Shown: positions 18,072 to 26,938, numbered from the stretch's first letter. The stretch: 64,000 nucleotides of DNA from Burkholderia sp. D-99 (GCF_011605345.1 NZ_JAAOXM010000002.1:1-64000), one strand, 5' to 3'. The notes: generated from the sequence alone by a model not told the origin. Made by a program: numbers and translations.

Positions 18072-19598
18072 ATGAATGCTCCGGCCGTGGCTGCCGAAAC
18101 GCGCCATTCTTCTTCCGCCGCACCCGCCGCCGGCACGCGCGTCGCCGTGCAACCGGTGATTCTCGCCGGGGGCTCCGGCACGCGCCTGTGGCCGATGTCG
18201 CGCGAACGTTTTCCGAAACAGCTGATCGGCTTGCTCGGCGAACATTCGCTGCTGCAGTCAACTGCGCTGCGCCTCGACGGCCTGGCGGTCGATCATCCGC
18301 TGGCCGACGACGTGCTGATCGTATGCGGCGAGGATCACCGCTTCACGACCGCCGAACAGCTGCGCCTGACCGGCAAGTCCGCGTCGATCATGCTCGAGCC
18401 GATCGGCCGCGACACCGCGCCCGCGCTGACGCTCGCCGCGCTGCGGCTCGTTGCCGACGGTAACGATGCGGTGATGACCGTGATGCCGGCCGACCATGCG
18501 GTCGCCGACCTGCCGCGCTTCCACGCGGCCGTCGCGGCCGGCGTGCACTGCGCGATGCAAGGCAGGATCGCGACGATGGGCATCGTGCCCAAGCACGCGG
18601 AAACCGGTTACGGCTACATCCGCATCGGCGCGCCGCTCGGCGACGCCGCGACGGGCCGCCTCGACGTGCGCCGCCTCGATCGTTTCGTCGAGAAACCGCA
18701 TCTCGAACTCGCTCAGCAGTACGTCGCATCGGGCGAATACTGGTGGAACAGCGGGATCTTCATCGTGCGCGCGTCGGTGTGGCTGAAGGCGATCCGCCAG
18801 CTCGAACCCGCGATCTACGCGGCCTGCGAACAGGCCGTCGCCCAAGGCAAGGCCGATGGCGATTTCTTCCGCGTCGATCGCGATGCGTTCGCCGCGTCGC
18901 CGTCGAACTCGATCGACTACGCGGTGATGGAGCCGCTCGCGAGCCTGCCGCAACTGTGCGAGAGCGTCGTCGTGCCGCTCGACGCGGGCTGGTCGGACGT
19001 CGGCTCGTGGGATGCGATCTGGCAGATCTCGTCGAAGGACGAAGCCGGGAACGTCGGCCGCGGCCACGTGCTGCTCGAAGGCGCGGAATCGACGTTCGTG
19101 CATTCGGAAAGCCGGCTCGTCGCCTGCGTCGGCACGCAGAACCTCGTCGTCGTCGAAACCCCCGACGCCGTGCTCGTCGCGGACAAGTCGCGCGTGCAGG
19201 ACGTGAAGAAAATCGTCGGGCGCCTCAAGGCGCAACGCGGCGCGGAAGCCACCGACCACCGCAAGGTGCATCGCCCGTGGGGCCACTACGACTCGGTCGA
19301 CACGGGCGAACGCTTCCAGGTGAAACGCATCGTCGTGAAACCGGGTGCGCGACTGTCGCTGCAGATGCACCACCACCGCGCCGAACACTGGATCGTCGTG
19401 CGCGGCACCGCGCGCATCACGCGTGGCGACGAAACGTTCCTGCTATCCGAAAACGAATCGACGTACATCCCGCTCGGCGTGTCGCACCGCCTGGAGAACC
19501 CGGGCAAGATGCCGCTCGAGCTGATCGAAGTGCAATCGGGCGCGTATCTCGGCGAGGACGACATCGTCCGCTTCGACGATACCTACGGCCGCCAGTAA
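18072..19598 (+). CDS. bceA: Bifunctional mannose-6-P isomerase/GDP-mannose pyrophosphorylase BceA
   Basis: A 508-residue type II PMI-GMP that feeds GDP-mannose (and from it GDP-rhamnose) to cepacian synthesis. The nucleotidyltransferase signature LAGGSGTRLWPMSRERFPKQ occupies residues 31-50, with FVEKP for sugar binding. The C-terminal cupin carries the PMI motif QMHHHRAEHWIVVRG, and its zinc ligands are visible. The ATG at 18072 follows GGAGAG; the upstream open frame back to 17835 lies in the AT-rich control region and looks noncoding. It is transcribed away from bceB-K, so the precursor gene can be expressed separately from the operon. Confidence 0.95.
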   Translation: MNAPAVAAETRHSSSAAPAAGTRVAVQPVILAGGSGTRLWPMSRERFPKQLIGLLGEHSLLQSTALRLDGLAVDHPLADDVLIVCGEDHRFTTAEQLRLTGKSASIMLEPIGRDTAPALTLAALRLVADGNDAVMTVMPADHAVADLPRFHAAVAAGVHCAMQGRIATMGIVPKHAETGYGYIRIGAPLGDAATGRLDVRRLDRFVEKPHLELAQQYVASGEYWWNSGIFIVRASVWLKAIRQLEPAIYAACEQAVAQGKADGDFFRVDRDAFAASPSNSIDYAVMEPLASLPQLCESVVVPLDAGWSDVGSWDAIWQISSKDEAGNVGRGHVLLEGAESTFVHSESRLVACVGTQNLVVVETPDAVLVADKSRVQDVKKIVGRLKAQRGAEATDHRKVHRPWGHYDSVDTGERFQVKRIVVKPGARLSLQMHHHRAEHWIVVRGTARITRGDETFLLSENESTYIPLGVSHRLENPGKMPLELIEVQSGAYLGEDDIVRFDDTYGRQ

Positions 19599-19608
19599 CG
19601 CATCGTGC

Positions 19609-19643
19609 GCCCGGGGCGCCGCTTTGACGGCGGCGCCCCGGGC
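19609..19643 (+). terminator. Strong GC hairpin after bceA
   Basis: A perfect 14-bp stem, GCCCGGGGCGCCGC at 19609-19622 and its complement at 19630-19643, with a 7-nt loop. It begins 11 nt after the bceA stop and lies before the convergent gene ending at 19722. There is no T-tract, so it may slow or stabilise transcript ends rather than act as a classic intrinsic terminator. Confidence 0.5.
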
Positions 19644-19721
19644 GAGGCAGGCATGGACAGACGGGTCTTCCGCGCGGGCGTCGTGGCACACGACGGCCCG
19701 CGCGCTTCACCGGTACGGCGA

Positions 19722-20663
19722 TCAGCCTACGCGGTACACGTATTCGCGACGCTCCGGCTGTACCGGATCGTTGCGGCTTTCGGACAGCGTGCTCGCGTGA
19801 CGCTCGGCGATGAAGCGCTTGATGTCCGACTCCGCACGCGCGAGCGCGGACAGGCCGGCCAGCACCTCGCCTTGCGGATCGCGCGCCGGTTCGTCGCTCG
19901 CGCCATGGCGATCGATCCACTGACGTGCCCAGTCGAGCGCGAACTGCTCGGCTTCCTCGGCATCGGTGAAACGCGGGCCGATGAGGCCCGAGCGCTCGAC
20001 GCGCCGCTCGTCCTGCGAAATCTCGGCCCACGCGCGGAACATCAGGTTCTGCACGGGCTGCGCGATGCCGCAGATCGTATAGCCACGATATTCGTCGACT
20101 TGCGGCTCGGCCGCGGCGAAGCTCGCCGACGACCCATGCGCATGGCGCAGTTCCACCGACCGCGCACCCGGCACCACGAACGACGCATCGGACTGCCGGA
20201 CTTCGGCGTCGTCCGGCATGGCCGTCTGCGACGCACCTTCGCCATCCCAAACGTTTGCGTGCGCGACCGGCAATTGCCACGACTCGGGGTTTTGCCAGAA
20301 CACACCGCGCAAGCGATCATTGTCGGGCACGGGCTCGGCACGGCGCGCGGGCACGACCGCCTCCGGCGGCGGCGGGATATAAGCGAACGCGCGCCCGCTG
20401 AACTGGGTCAGCGCGTCGATCATCTGCAACAGCGTGCCGGACGCCAGCCATTCCTCGTAACGGCGACGGCACGTCGGCCCGGACGGATAACGACCGGGCA
20501 GCTTCGACCAGGCTTCACCGGTCGTCAGGATCCAGAGCACCGCGTTGGCGACGACGCGCGGTTCGGCACGCGGACGCCCACGACGATTCAGCCGGATGGG
20601 TTCATCGGCGATCAGCGTTGAAAGACGAACCCACTCTTCATCGTTAAGCTCATCGAAGAACAT
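19722..20663 (-). CDS. DUF4096 transposase-like N-domain fused to an unrelated C-domain
   Basis: A 313-residue protein. Residues 1 to about 85 (LNDEEWVRLSTLIADEP, then RGRPRAEPRVVANAVLWIL and a Tyr/Trp-rich end) match the DUF4096 N-terminal domain of IS5-family transposases, which binds DNA. The DDE catalytic part is absent. Instead there is a low-complexity linker (about 100-190) and a C-terminal domain beginning with YRGYTICG and containing WAEISQDERRVERSG. The ATG at 20663 follows GGAGAG. No terminal inverted repeats or target duplications are visible, so this is not an intact IS. Its place beside bceA suggests a domesticated DNA-binding protein; that role is inference. Confidence 0.75.
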   Translation of the reverse strand: MFFDELNDEEWVRLSTLIADEPIRLNRRGRPRAEPRVVANAVLWILTTGEAWSKLPGRYPSGPTCRRRYEEWLASGTLLQMIDALTQFSGRAFAYIPPPPEAVVPARRAEPVPDNDRLRGVFWQNPESWQLPVAHANVWDGEGASQTAMPDDAEVRQSDASFVVPGARSVELRHAHGSSASFAAAEPQVDEYRGYTICGIAQPVQNLMFRAWAEISQDERRVERSGLIGPRFTDAEEAEQFALDWARQWIDRHGASDEPARDPQGEVLAGLSALARAESDIKRFIAERHASTLSESRNDPVQPERREYVYRVG

Positions 20664-21396
20664 AGTAGATCTCTCCACGCAGCCAGGCCGGGGCTGCGAT
20701 TGGCGGCGCCGTCGCGACACATCGCGTCGCGGGGCGGCCAGGTTGCACATTATGGTTATCCGGTGTTGTGCATGCCGGCGCGACACCGCACTTTCACGGT
20801 GCCGCCATTCCCGGCAATGGCGCACAAATCCCGGTCTCACTCCAATGTGGGAATTTTTGTGCACGAAGCATACCATCCCTAGGGTTTATCTCAATATGAC
20901 AATGACTTAATGTTACGCACTGAAACAACCTGCCAAGGGTGCGTAATGTATTTACGCTTGAATTTTTTTGCGAGATCTTTATGCCCGCAGCTGCAAAGGC
21001 CCGCCAGGCGGGGCTCTACAGCGTCTGAAGAATACCCGCGAATGGGCATTTTCGGGCTACTCCGACCCCTGTCGGCAACAATCCCGCGCATTGCTGCCCA
21101 ACATCGGTAAATCAGGGAAAAAATAGTAACGAGATATTCACGAATCGGTAAATCATTCGAATTTCGCCGATTTTAATTATCTCCGTGCACAATCTTTTTA
21201 TTGTTTCTCTGCGAGTGATGAAAGCACGGTGACGCACGATGCACATTTTTCGCCACACGCAAACTCGTGACGTCTGTTACATCTTCGCGGCGGCAGGCGA
21301 GCGATAGCGCCGCAACGCGTGCGGGAATCTTGTTTCGGGTCGGAACGGAAAAACGGAAGCCGGTGCGCAGGGTGTCCCGGACGTGCAGCGGACGCG
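20664..21396. other. 733-bp AT-rich noncoding stretch
   Basis: This is one of the longest gene-free stretches in the window and is markedly AT-richer than average between about 20840 and 21260. It holds a perfect 8-bp inverted repeat, TTACGCAC (20913-20920) and GTGCGTAA (20939-20946). Short open frames such as 20910-21110 lack a Shine-Dalgarno sequence and resemble nothing known. It probably contains the promoter of the leftward gene at 20663. Nothing else could be assigned. Confidence 0.55.
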
Positions 21397-21978
21397 TCAG
21401 CGCAGATCGCCGGCCAGCGATGCGGTCACGTCCACGTCCACGCGCCGCGCCGGCATCGTGTAGGCCGGGTGATCGCAGCCGATCGACAGCGCCGCCCCGC
21501 CCTTGAGCGCCGCGCGCATCGGCGCGCCGAGCTCGAAGCGCACGAAGTGCACGGCCGACGTCTTCTCGGCGTTGTCGCGCTCGAGATCCTCGTCGGCGAT
21601 CGCGTAGATGCGCTCGTGCCCGTCGACCTGCAGGTACACGCGATCCTCGACACCGATCAGCCGCGCGAGCGCCGCGCGCCGTTCGATCTCGTGCTCATAC
21701 TCGATCTGCATCGTCGCCTTCAGGTTCGTGCCGTCGGGCACGAGCGGCAGATACGCTTCCAGCTCCCCTTCGATGCCCGCCTGGTCGAAGATCTTCTCGA
21801 TGTGCAGCATCTCCTGGATCTGATAGCGGATCGTCGTCTCGTCCTCGAACAGGAAGCGCAGGTGGTTGCCAAGCGCCACCGCGCGGCGGCGCTTGTACGC
21901 GACGAGCCGCGCGTGTTCGGCCGTGCGGATCTTCGCGTACGCTTCGAGCGTCAGCAGGGAGTCGCGGGTCAACGTCAT
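21397..21978 (-). CDS. DUF3501 family protein
   Basis: A 193-residue soluble protein matching DUF3501 by its start (LTRDSLLTLEAYAKIR) and its conserved middle, LFEDETTIRYQIQEMLHIEK. The C-terminal half is beta-rich, with VHFVRFELG followed by GCDHPAY. No catalytic centre is known for this family. It is the last of three same-strand genes with rubrerythrin and an Fe-S oxidoreductase, 31 nt downstream of the latter, a conserved trio in proteobacteria. A role in peroxide or redox protection follows from that association rather than from its own sequence. The ATG at 21978 fits the family start; the longer frame is a shadow of the upstream gene. Confidence 0.83.
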   Translation of the reverse strand: MTLTRDSLLTLEAYAKIRTAEHARLVAYKRRRAVALGNHLRFLFEDETTIRYQIQEMLHIEKIFDQAGIEGELEAYLPLVPDGTNLKATMQIEYEHEIERRAALARLIGVEDRVYLQVDGHERIYAIADEDLERDNAEKTSAVHFVRFELGAPMRAALKGGAALSIGCDHPAYTMPARRVDVDVTASLAGDLR

Positions 21979-22009
21979 GGGATGTCCTCGTGGGTCGGCC
22001 GGCGGCGGC

Positions 22010-23347
22010 TCAGATGCCGTACGCGCGGCGCAGCAGCGTGAGCGGATGCGCGAGCGGCGCGGACGGCAGCCCCTTGTCGTCGATGCCCTGCACGATGTGA
22101 TGGCCGGCCAGCGCGCAGTCCGACGACACGAAATCCGGCTGCGGCTCGGCCATCGCCTTGAACACGGGCCCGCCGATCCGCATCGCATCCGCATGAAACT
22201 CCTTCTTCACGCCGAACGTGCCCGCATGGCCCGAGCAGCGCTCGACGACATTCACGCGCGTATCGGGCACGAGCGACAGCGCGTCGGCCGTCTTGCGCCC
22301 GATGTTCTGCACGCGCGCGTGGCACGGCACGTGATACGACACGGTGCCGAGGCCCGTCTTGAAATCGGTTTTCAGCAACCCGTCGCGATGCCGCGCGATC
22401 ACGTATTCGAACGGATCCCAGAATGCGTCGGCCACCGCGCGCACTGCTTCGTCGCCGGGGAACATCAGCGGCAGCTCGCTCTTGTACATCAGCACGCAGC
22501 TCGGAATCGCGCCGATCAGCGCATAACCTTCGCGCGCGTAGCGTTCGAGTACAGGCAGGTTCACGTCCTTCTTCGCGGCGACGCCGGCGAGATTACCCTG
22601 CTCGAGCAGCGGCATCCCGCAGCAGGCTTCGCGCGTGACGAGCTCGTAAGGGACGTCGTTGTGCGCGAGGATCGCGAGCAGGTCGTGGCCGATGCCCGGC
22701 TCGTTGAAGTTCACGTAGCAGGTCGCGTAGATCGCGACCTTGCCGGGCGTGCGTTCGCCGTCGCGCACGGGCAGGCCGTCCGAGGGCTTCGCCGTGCGCC
22801 GGAACTTGCGCGGCGCGAATTCCGGCAGCCACGCATGGCGATCGACGCCGAGCGTCGCTTCGAGCGCATGGCGCGCGGGCGGCGTGCGGTTCACCGCGTT
22901 CACTGCCTGCGTGACGATCGGAATGCCGGCGAAGTGGCCGAGCGCGTCGGTGTTCGACAGCACCTTGTCACGCAACGTCGCTTCGCCACGTTTGTAGCGC
23001 GCGGCCTTGCCGCGCAGCATCAGGTGCGGGAAGTCGACGTTCCACGCGTGCGGCGGCACGTACGGGCATTTCGTCATGTAGCAGAGGTCGCACAGGTAGC
23101 ACTGGTCGACGACCTTGCCGAACGCTTCTTTCGGCACCTCCTCGATATCGCCCATCGGCGTGTCGTCGACCAGGTCGAACAGCGTCGGAAACGCGCCGCA
23201 CAGCGACACGCAGCGCCGGCATCCGGCGCAGATGTCGAACACGCGCGTCATTTCCGCATCGATCGCGGCCGGGTCATAGAACGCATCGGACTGCCAGTCG
23301 AGCGGATGCCGGGTCGGCGCTTCGAGACTGCCTTCCTTGTGGGGCAT
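22010..23347 (-). CDS. Eight-cysteine Fe-S oxidoreductase with CCG domains (GlpC/HdrD-like)
   Basis: A 445-residue electron-transfer protein. Two ferredoxin-type cluster motifs are visible: Cys40/43/46/50 (CAGCRRCVSLCG) and Cys83/86/89/94 (CYLCDLCYMTKCP). The C-terminal half carries a CCG-type motif (ACCGMPL) and a degenerate second copy in which one cysteine is replaced (RCSGHAG). The protein resembles GlpC and heterodisulfide-reductase-type subunits. It has no membrane segments. It lies between rubrerythrin and DUF3501 and could supply electrons to rubrerythrin; this is inference. The ATG at 23347 follows GGAG. Confidence 0.85.
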   Translation of the reverse strand: MPHKEGSLEAPTRHPLDWQSDAFYDPAAIDAEMTRVFDICAGCRRCVSLCGAFPTLFDLVDDTPMGDIEEVPKEAFGKVVDQCYLCDLCYMTKCPYVPPHAWNVDFPHLMLRGKAARYKRGEATLRDKVLSNTDALGHFAGIPIVTQAVNAVNRTPPARHALEATLGVDRHAWLPEFAPRKFRRTAKPSDGLPVRDGERTPGKVAIYATCYVNFNEPGIGHDLLAILAHNDVPYELVTREACCGMPLLEQGNLAGVAAKKDVNLPVLERYAREGYALIGAIPSCVLMYKSELPLMFPGDEAVRAVADAFWDPFEYVIARHRDGLLKTDFKTGLGTVSYHVPCHARVQNIGRKTADALSLVPDTRVNVVERCSGHAGTFGVKKEFHADAMRIGGPVFKAMAEPQPDFVSSDCALAGHHIVQGIDDKGLPSAPLAHPLTLLRRAYGI

Positions 23348-23466
23348 GGGGCGCTCCAGCGTGGCGCGCATGCGCGCCGGCGCCGCCCGCGCGATGCGGG
23401 CAGCGATGAACGAACAGCCGGCCGCTTGCCGGTCGCACGGCCTGCCGTGCGGCCCGCGGCGGCCCG

Positions 23467-23889
23467 TCAGTCGACGAGACTGTCCAGCGCCTTCGTATAG
23501 CGGTTCGCGTGGCTGCGTTCAGCCTTCGCGAGCGTCTCGAACCAGTTCGCGATTTCGTCGAAGCCCTCGTCGCGCGCCGTCTTCGCCATGCCCGGATACA
23601 TGTCCGTGTATTCGTGCGTTTCGCCGGCGATCGCTGCTTCGAGATTCAGTCGAGATGAACCGAACGGCAGGCCCGTTGCCGGATCGCCGACGGCTTCCAG
23701 GTATTCGAGATGGCCGTGCGCATGGCCAGTTTCGCCTTCGGCGGTCGAGCGGAACAGCGCGGCGACGTCGTTCTGGCCTTCGACGTCAGCCTTCGAAGCG
23801 AAATACAGATAACGCCGGTTCGCCTGCGATTCACCCGCGAATGCGGCCTTCAGGTTCTCTTCGGTTTTGCTGCCCTTGAGTTGAGCCAT
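23467..23889 (-). CDS. Rubrerythrin (ferritin-like domain only)
   Basis: A 140-residue diiron protein. The four-helix bundle ligands appear as [44 protein letters not shown] and [11 protein letters not shown], matching the E/ExxH pattern of rubrerythrins. The C-terminal rubredoxin domain of classical rubrerythrin is missing, so electrons must come from another protein, plausibly the Fe-S oxidoreductase next door. Rubrerythrins reduce hydrogen peroxide in the cytoplasm. It is the first gene of the operon; the DNA upstream holds the heptamer repeat array. Confidence 0.9.
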   Translation of the reverse strand: MAQLKGSKTEENLKAAFAGESQANRRYLYFASKADVEGQNDVAALFRSTAEGETGHAHGHLEYLEAVGDPATGLPFGSSRLNLEAAIAGETHEYTDMYPGMAKTARDEGFDEIANWFETLAKAERSHANRYTKALDSLVD

Positions 23890-24146
23890 TTGCGCCTCCG
23901 TTCGAGTCGGCGCGGCCGCGTGCGAAGCCGGGCCGATCAGGTATGTGGGGAACGATGCGTGTGCCGCGGCGCGCGCATCGTGCTCTTCAATCTAGGCGCT
24001 CGCATTCGCATCCCCCAATAGGCATTTTCAATCCGCGCGATAGTCGGTGGGTTGCCCGGCGGGACGTGGGGCGTTGCCGGGTGTGCGGGGTGTGCCGGGT
24101 GTGCGGGTGCGCCGGGTGTGCTTGGTGCACGGTGCGCCGGGTTCGC

Positions 24147-24319
24147 GCGTGCTGCGTGCTGCGTGCTGCGTGCTGCGTGCTCGTTGCTCGTTGCTCGTTG
24201 CTCGTTGCTCGTTGCTCGTTGCTCGTTGCTCGTTGCTCGGTGCTCGGTGCTCGGTGCTCGGTGCTCGGTGCTCGGTGCTCGGTGCTCCGTGCTCCGTGCT
24301 CCGTGCTCCGTGCTCCGTG
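24147..24319. repeat. Heptamer tandem repeat with block structure
   Basis: About 24 seven-base units in homogeneous blocks that differ from each other at one or two positions: GTGCTGC units (about four), then TCGTTGC (about eight), TCGGTGC (about seven) and TCCGTGC (about five). It lies between the 3' end of the ECF sigma gene and the start of rubrerythrin, so it is in the upstream region of the rubrerythrin operon. A less regular GT-rich stretch precedes it (24060-24140). Because the unit is seven bases, copy changes would shift any reading frame, but no real ORF crosses it. Confidence 0.9.
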
Positions 24320-24321
24320 CG

Positions 24322-25590
24322 TCACGCGTCCGTCGCGCGCCTGAGCAGCAATTCGCGTTCGCGCTCGTTGCGCGTCAGCTCCGCCGCGCGGCGGAATTCG
24401 GCCTTGGCCTCATCGGCGCGGCCCAGCTTCGCCAGCAGGTCACCGCGCACGCTCGGCAGCCAGTGATAGCGCGCGAGCGCGGGATCGTCGCGCAGCACGT
24501 CGACAAGTTCGAGCGCGGCAGCGGGCCCGAACGCCATCCCGACGGCCACCGCGCGATTCAGCTCGACGACGGGCGACGGTGCGACTTCCGCAAGCGCGTC
24601 ATACAGCGCGACGATCTGCGCCCAGTCCGTATCCGACGCCTGCCGTGCACGCGCATGACAGGCGGCCAGCGCGGCCTGCAGCGCATACGCCCCGCGTACG
24701 CCGCCGAGCTTCGTCGCGCGTTCGAGCGCCGCAAGGCCGCGCCGGATCAGCAGCGGATCCCAGCGGCTGCGATCCTGGTCGAGCAGCAGGACGGGCCGGC
24801 CCTGCGCGTCGGTGCGCGCATGCATGCGCGACGCCTGCAGCTCCATCAGCGCGACGAGCCCGAGCACCTCGCTCTCGTCCGGCGCCAGCCCGGCCAGCAC
24901 GCGGCCGAGCCGCAATGCTTCGTCGCACAGCGCCGGGCGCGTCCAGTCGTCGCCTGCGGTCGCCGCATGACCTTCGTTGAACACGAGATAGATCACTTCG
25001 AGCACCGACGCGAGCCGCGCGGGCCGCGCATCGGCAGCCGGCACCTCGAACGGCACGTGTGCCGCCGCGAGCGTGCGCTTGGCGCGCACGATCCGCTGCG
25101 CGATCGTCGGCTCGGGTGTCAGGAACGCGCGTGCGATCTCGCCCGTCGTCAGCCCGCCGAGCAGCCGCAGCGTCAGCGCGACGCGCGCGTCGGTGGACAG
25201 CACCGGGTGGCACGACGTGAAGATCAGCCGCAGCAGGTCGTCGCCGATGTCGTCGTCGCTCGCGTCGGCAAGCGCATCCGCGATGTCGGGGACGACGTGC
25301 GCTTCAAGCGCGTCCATCTCGTGGCCGAGCTGATCGCGCTTCGCCGCGTGGAGCGACTCCTGCCGGACACGGTCGAGCGCGCGACGCTTCACGGCCGTCA
25401 TCAGCCATGCGGCCGGGTTATCCGGCACGCCGTCGACGGGCCAGTGCTCGAGCGCCGCGACGAGCGTGTCCTGCGCCAGTTCCTCGGCCACGCCGACGTC
25501 GCGCACCACGCGCGCGGCGCGCGCGATGATCTTGGGCGCATCGATCCGCCAGACCGCTTCGATCGCACGGTGAGTCGCCTCAAGCGTCAC
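24322..25590 (-). CDS. ECF42-type RNA polymerase sigma factor with C-terminal extension
   Basis: A 422-residue sigma factor. Sigma region 2 includes AEELAQDTLVAALEHWP and AWLMTAVKRRALDRVR, and region 4 is around LTTGEIARAFLTPEPTIAQRIVRAKRTL. The remaining 220 or so residues form the large helical, TPR-like extension typical of ECF42 (for example VLEVIYLVFNEGH), which replaces an anti-sigma factor in controlling activity. The start is GTG at 25590, overlapping the upstream stop as GTGA; the open frame continues upstream only in shadow. Adjacent DGPF proteins are the family's hallmark neighbours and likely partners. Confidence 0.88.
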   Translation of the reverse strand: MTLEATHRAIEAVWRIDAPKIIARAARVVRDVGVAEELAQDTLVAALEHWPVDGVPDNPAAWLMTAVKRRALDRVRQESLHAAKRDQLGHEMDALEAHVVPDIADALADASDDDIGDDLLRLIFTSCHPVLSTDARVALTLRLLGGLTTGEIARAFLTPEPTIAQRIVRAKRTLAAAHVPFEVPAADARPARLASVLEVIYLVFNEGHAATAGDDWTRPALCDEALRLGRVLAGLAPDESEVLGLVALMELQASRMHARTDAQGRPVLLLDQDRSRWDPLLIRRGLAALERATKLGGVRGAYALQAALAACHARARQASDTDWAQIVALYDALAEVAPSPVVELNRAVAVGMAFGPAAALELVDVLRDDPALARYHWLPSVRGDLLAKLGRADEAKAEFRRAAELTRNERERELLLRRATDA

Positions 25591-26459
25591 GACGCCTGCC
25601 CCTGGGCGGACGCGTCCTGCTCCACGTACATCAGCTCCCATGCGTGGCCGTCCGGATCGGCGAAGCTGTGGCCGTACATGCCCGGGTATTCCATCGGCGG
25701 ACGCGGCACGGTACCGCCTGCGGCAAGCGCCTTCGCGACGACGGCATCGACTTCGGCCGGGCTTTCGCATGACAGGCACGACAAGACCTGCACGTGCGTC
25801 GCCGGATCGACGATGGTCTTGTCGGTAAAGGTCTGGAAAAACGGCCGCACGAGCAGCATCGCAAAGATCGTGTCGCTGATCTTGAGGCAGGCGGCCTGGT
25901 CGTTGGTATAGGCCGGCACGACCTCGAAACCGAGTGCCTGATAGAACGTCTTCGCGCGCGGCAGGTCGGCCACGGGCAGGTTGATGAAGACCATCTTGTG
26001 CATGACGGATGCTCCGGTGAGATTGGATTCAGGTGGACATTCAGGCGCGGGGCGGCCGACGTGGAGATCGCGGAACCGCTCGACCGCGTCGCTCGGTGTG
26101 AGGTCGTCGAGCTCGAACAGCGGCCGCACCTCGATCTCGCAATCCATTTCGGCGCCGAACGGCGCGGGAAACCGGCGGGTCCATTCAAGCGCCTCGTCGC
26201 GCGAACGCACCTGGATCAGCGTATAGCCGGCGATCAGCTCCTTCGTTTCGGCGAACGGGCCGTCGACCACCGTGCCCTTGCCGCCCGTGTAGCGCACGCG
26301 CCAGCCTTGCGCGGTCGGCCGCAGCCCGTTCGCGTCGAGCAGCACGCCGGCGTTGGCCAGTTCCTCGTGGTAGACGGTCATGGCTTCGACCAGCCGGTTG
26401 TCCGGCAACGCGTCGGATTCGCTGACGGCGTTCGCCCGGATCATGATCATGAATCGCAT
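25587..26459 (-). CDS. YCII (DGPF)-glyoxalase/VOC fusion protein
   Basis: A 290-residue two-domain protein. Residues 1 to about 115 form a YCII-related DGPF domain (MRFMIMIRAN at the start, then VDGPFAETKELIAGYTLIQV). From about residue 150 onward there is a VOC/glyoxalase-like domain (MVFINLPVADLPRAKTFYQ and HSFADPDGHAWELMYVEQD). The two domains are usually separate neighbouring genes in ECF42 loci; here a single frame runs through both with no stop. An AAGGAGTG site precedes the ATG at 26459. Its stop overlaps the sigma gene start. Confidence 0.85.
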   Translation of the reverse strand: MRFMIMIRANAVSESDALPDNRLVEAMTVYHEELANAGVLLDANGLRPTAQGWRVRYTGGKGTVVDGPFAETKELIAGYTLIQVRSRDEALEWTRRFPAPFGAEMDCEIEVRPLFELDDLTPSDAVERFRDLHVGRPAPECPPESNLTGASVMHKMVFINLPVADLPRAKTFYQALGFEVVPAYTNDQAACLKISDTIFAMLLVRPFFQTFTDKTIVDPATHVQVLSCLSCESPAEVDAVVAKALAAGGTVPRPPMEYPGMYGHSFADPDGHAWELMYVEQDASAQGQAS

Positions 26460-26584
26460 CGTTCACTCCTTGTCGTCGGTGGAAGGCGGCGCCCGTTCAT
26501 CGGTGCCTTATCCGGACGACGGCCGGAAAACGGCCGGATCGACACGCGCCACGACAAATCAGGGTAAATACCGAGTCGCGGCAT

Positions 26585-26938
26585 TCACAGGAAGCACGGG
26601 CCGACCGCACGCACCTCGACCGTGCACCATTGCGCGGCCGGGCACTGGCGCGCGATCTCGATCGCTTCGTCGCGCGTGTCGACGTCGACGAGGAAGAAGC
26701 CGCCGACCATCTCCTTCACCTCCGCGAACGGGCCGTCGAGCAGGCGCGTCTCGCCGTCGCGCACCTGCACGCGCGTACCGCGCTCGGAACGCTCCAGCGA
26801 CTCGACCCCGCGCAGCACGCCGCGCGCCTTCAGCGTCTCGGCGAAATCGACCATCCGCGCGTACAGCGCCTGACCTTCGTCGAGCGTGCGCTCGGCGCGC
26901 TGGTCGGTCGGCTCGACAATCAACAGCATGTAAGACAT
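26585..26938 (-). CDS. YCII-related DGPF domain protein
   Basis: A 117-residue protein covering one YCII domain: MSYMLLIVEPTDQRAER at the start, and RLLDGPFAEVKEMVGGFFLV with the diagnostic DGPF motif. The catalytic His/Asp pair of YciI itself is not obvious. It is first in a three-gene operon with the YCII-VOC fusion and the ECF42 sigma factor, 125 nt upstream of the fusion gene. In ECF42 systems DGPF proteins accompany the sigma factor and may be its targets or sensors. Confidence 0.86.
   Translation of the reverse strand: MSYMLLIVEPTDQRAERTLDEGQALYARMVDFAETLKARGVLRGVESLERSERGTRVQVRDGETRLLDGPFAEVKEMVGGFFLVDVDTRDEAIEIARQCPAAQWCTVEVRAVGPCFL

Noticed and set aside
19722..20876. Intact IS5-family insertion sequence
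   Set aside because: The catalytic DDE part is missing, no inverted ends or target duplications are seen, and the 71-codon upstream extension looks noncoding.
20910..21110. Small ORF in the long gene-free stretch
   Set aside because: No ribosome-binding site, no hydrophobic or domain pattern, and low coding character.
24047..24466. Cys/Leu-rich repeat ORFs across the heptamer array
   Set aside because: Simple-repeat translation in several frames; none has a start signal or known composition.
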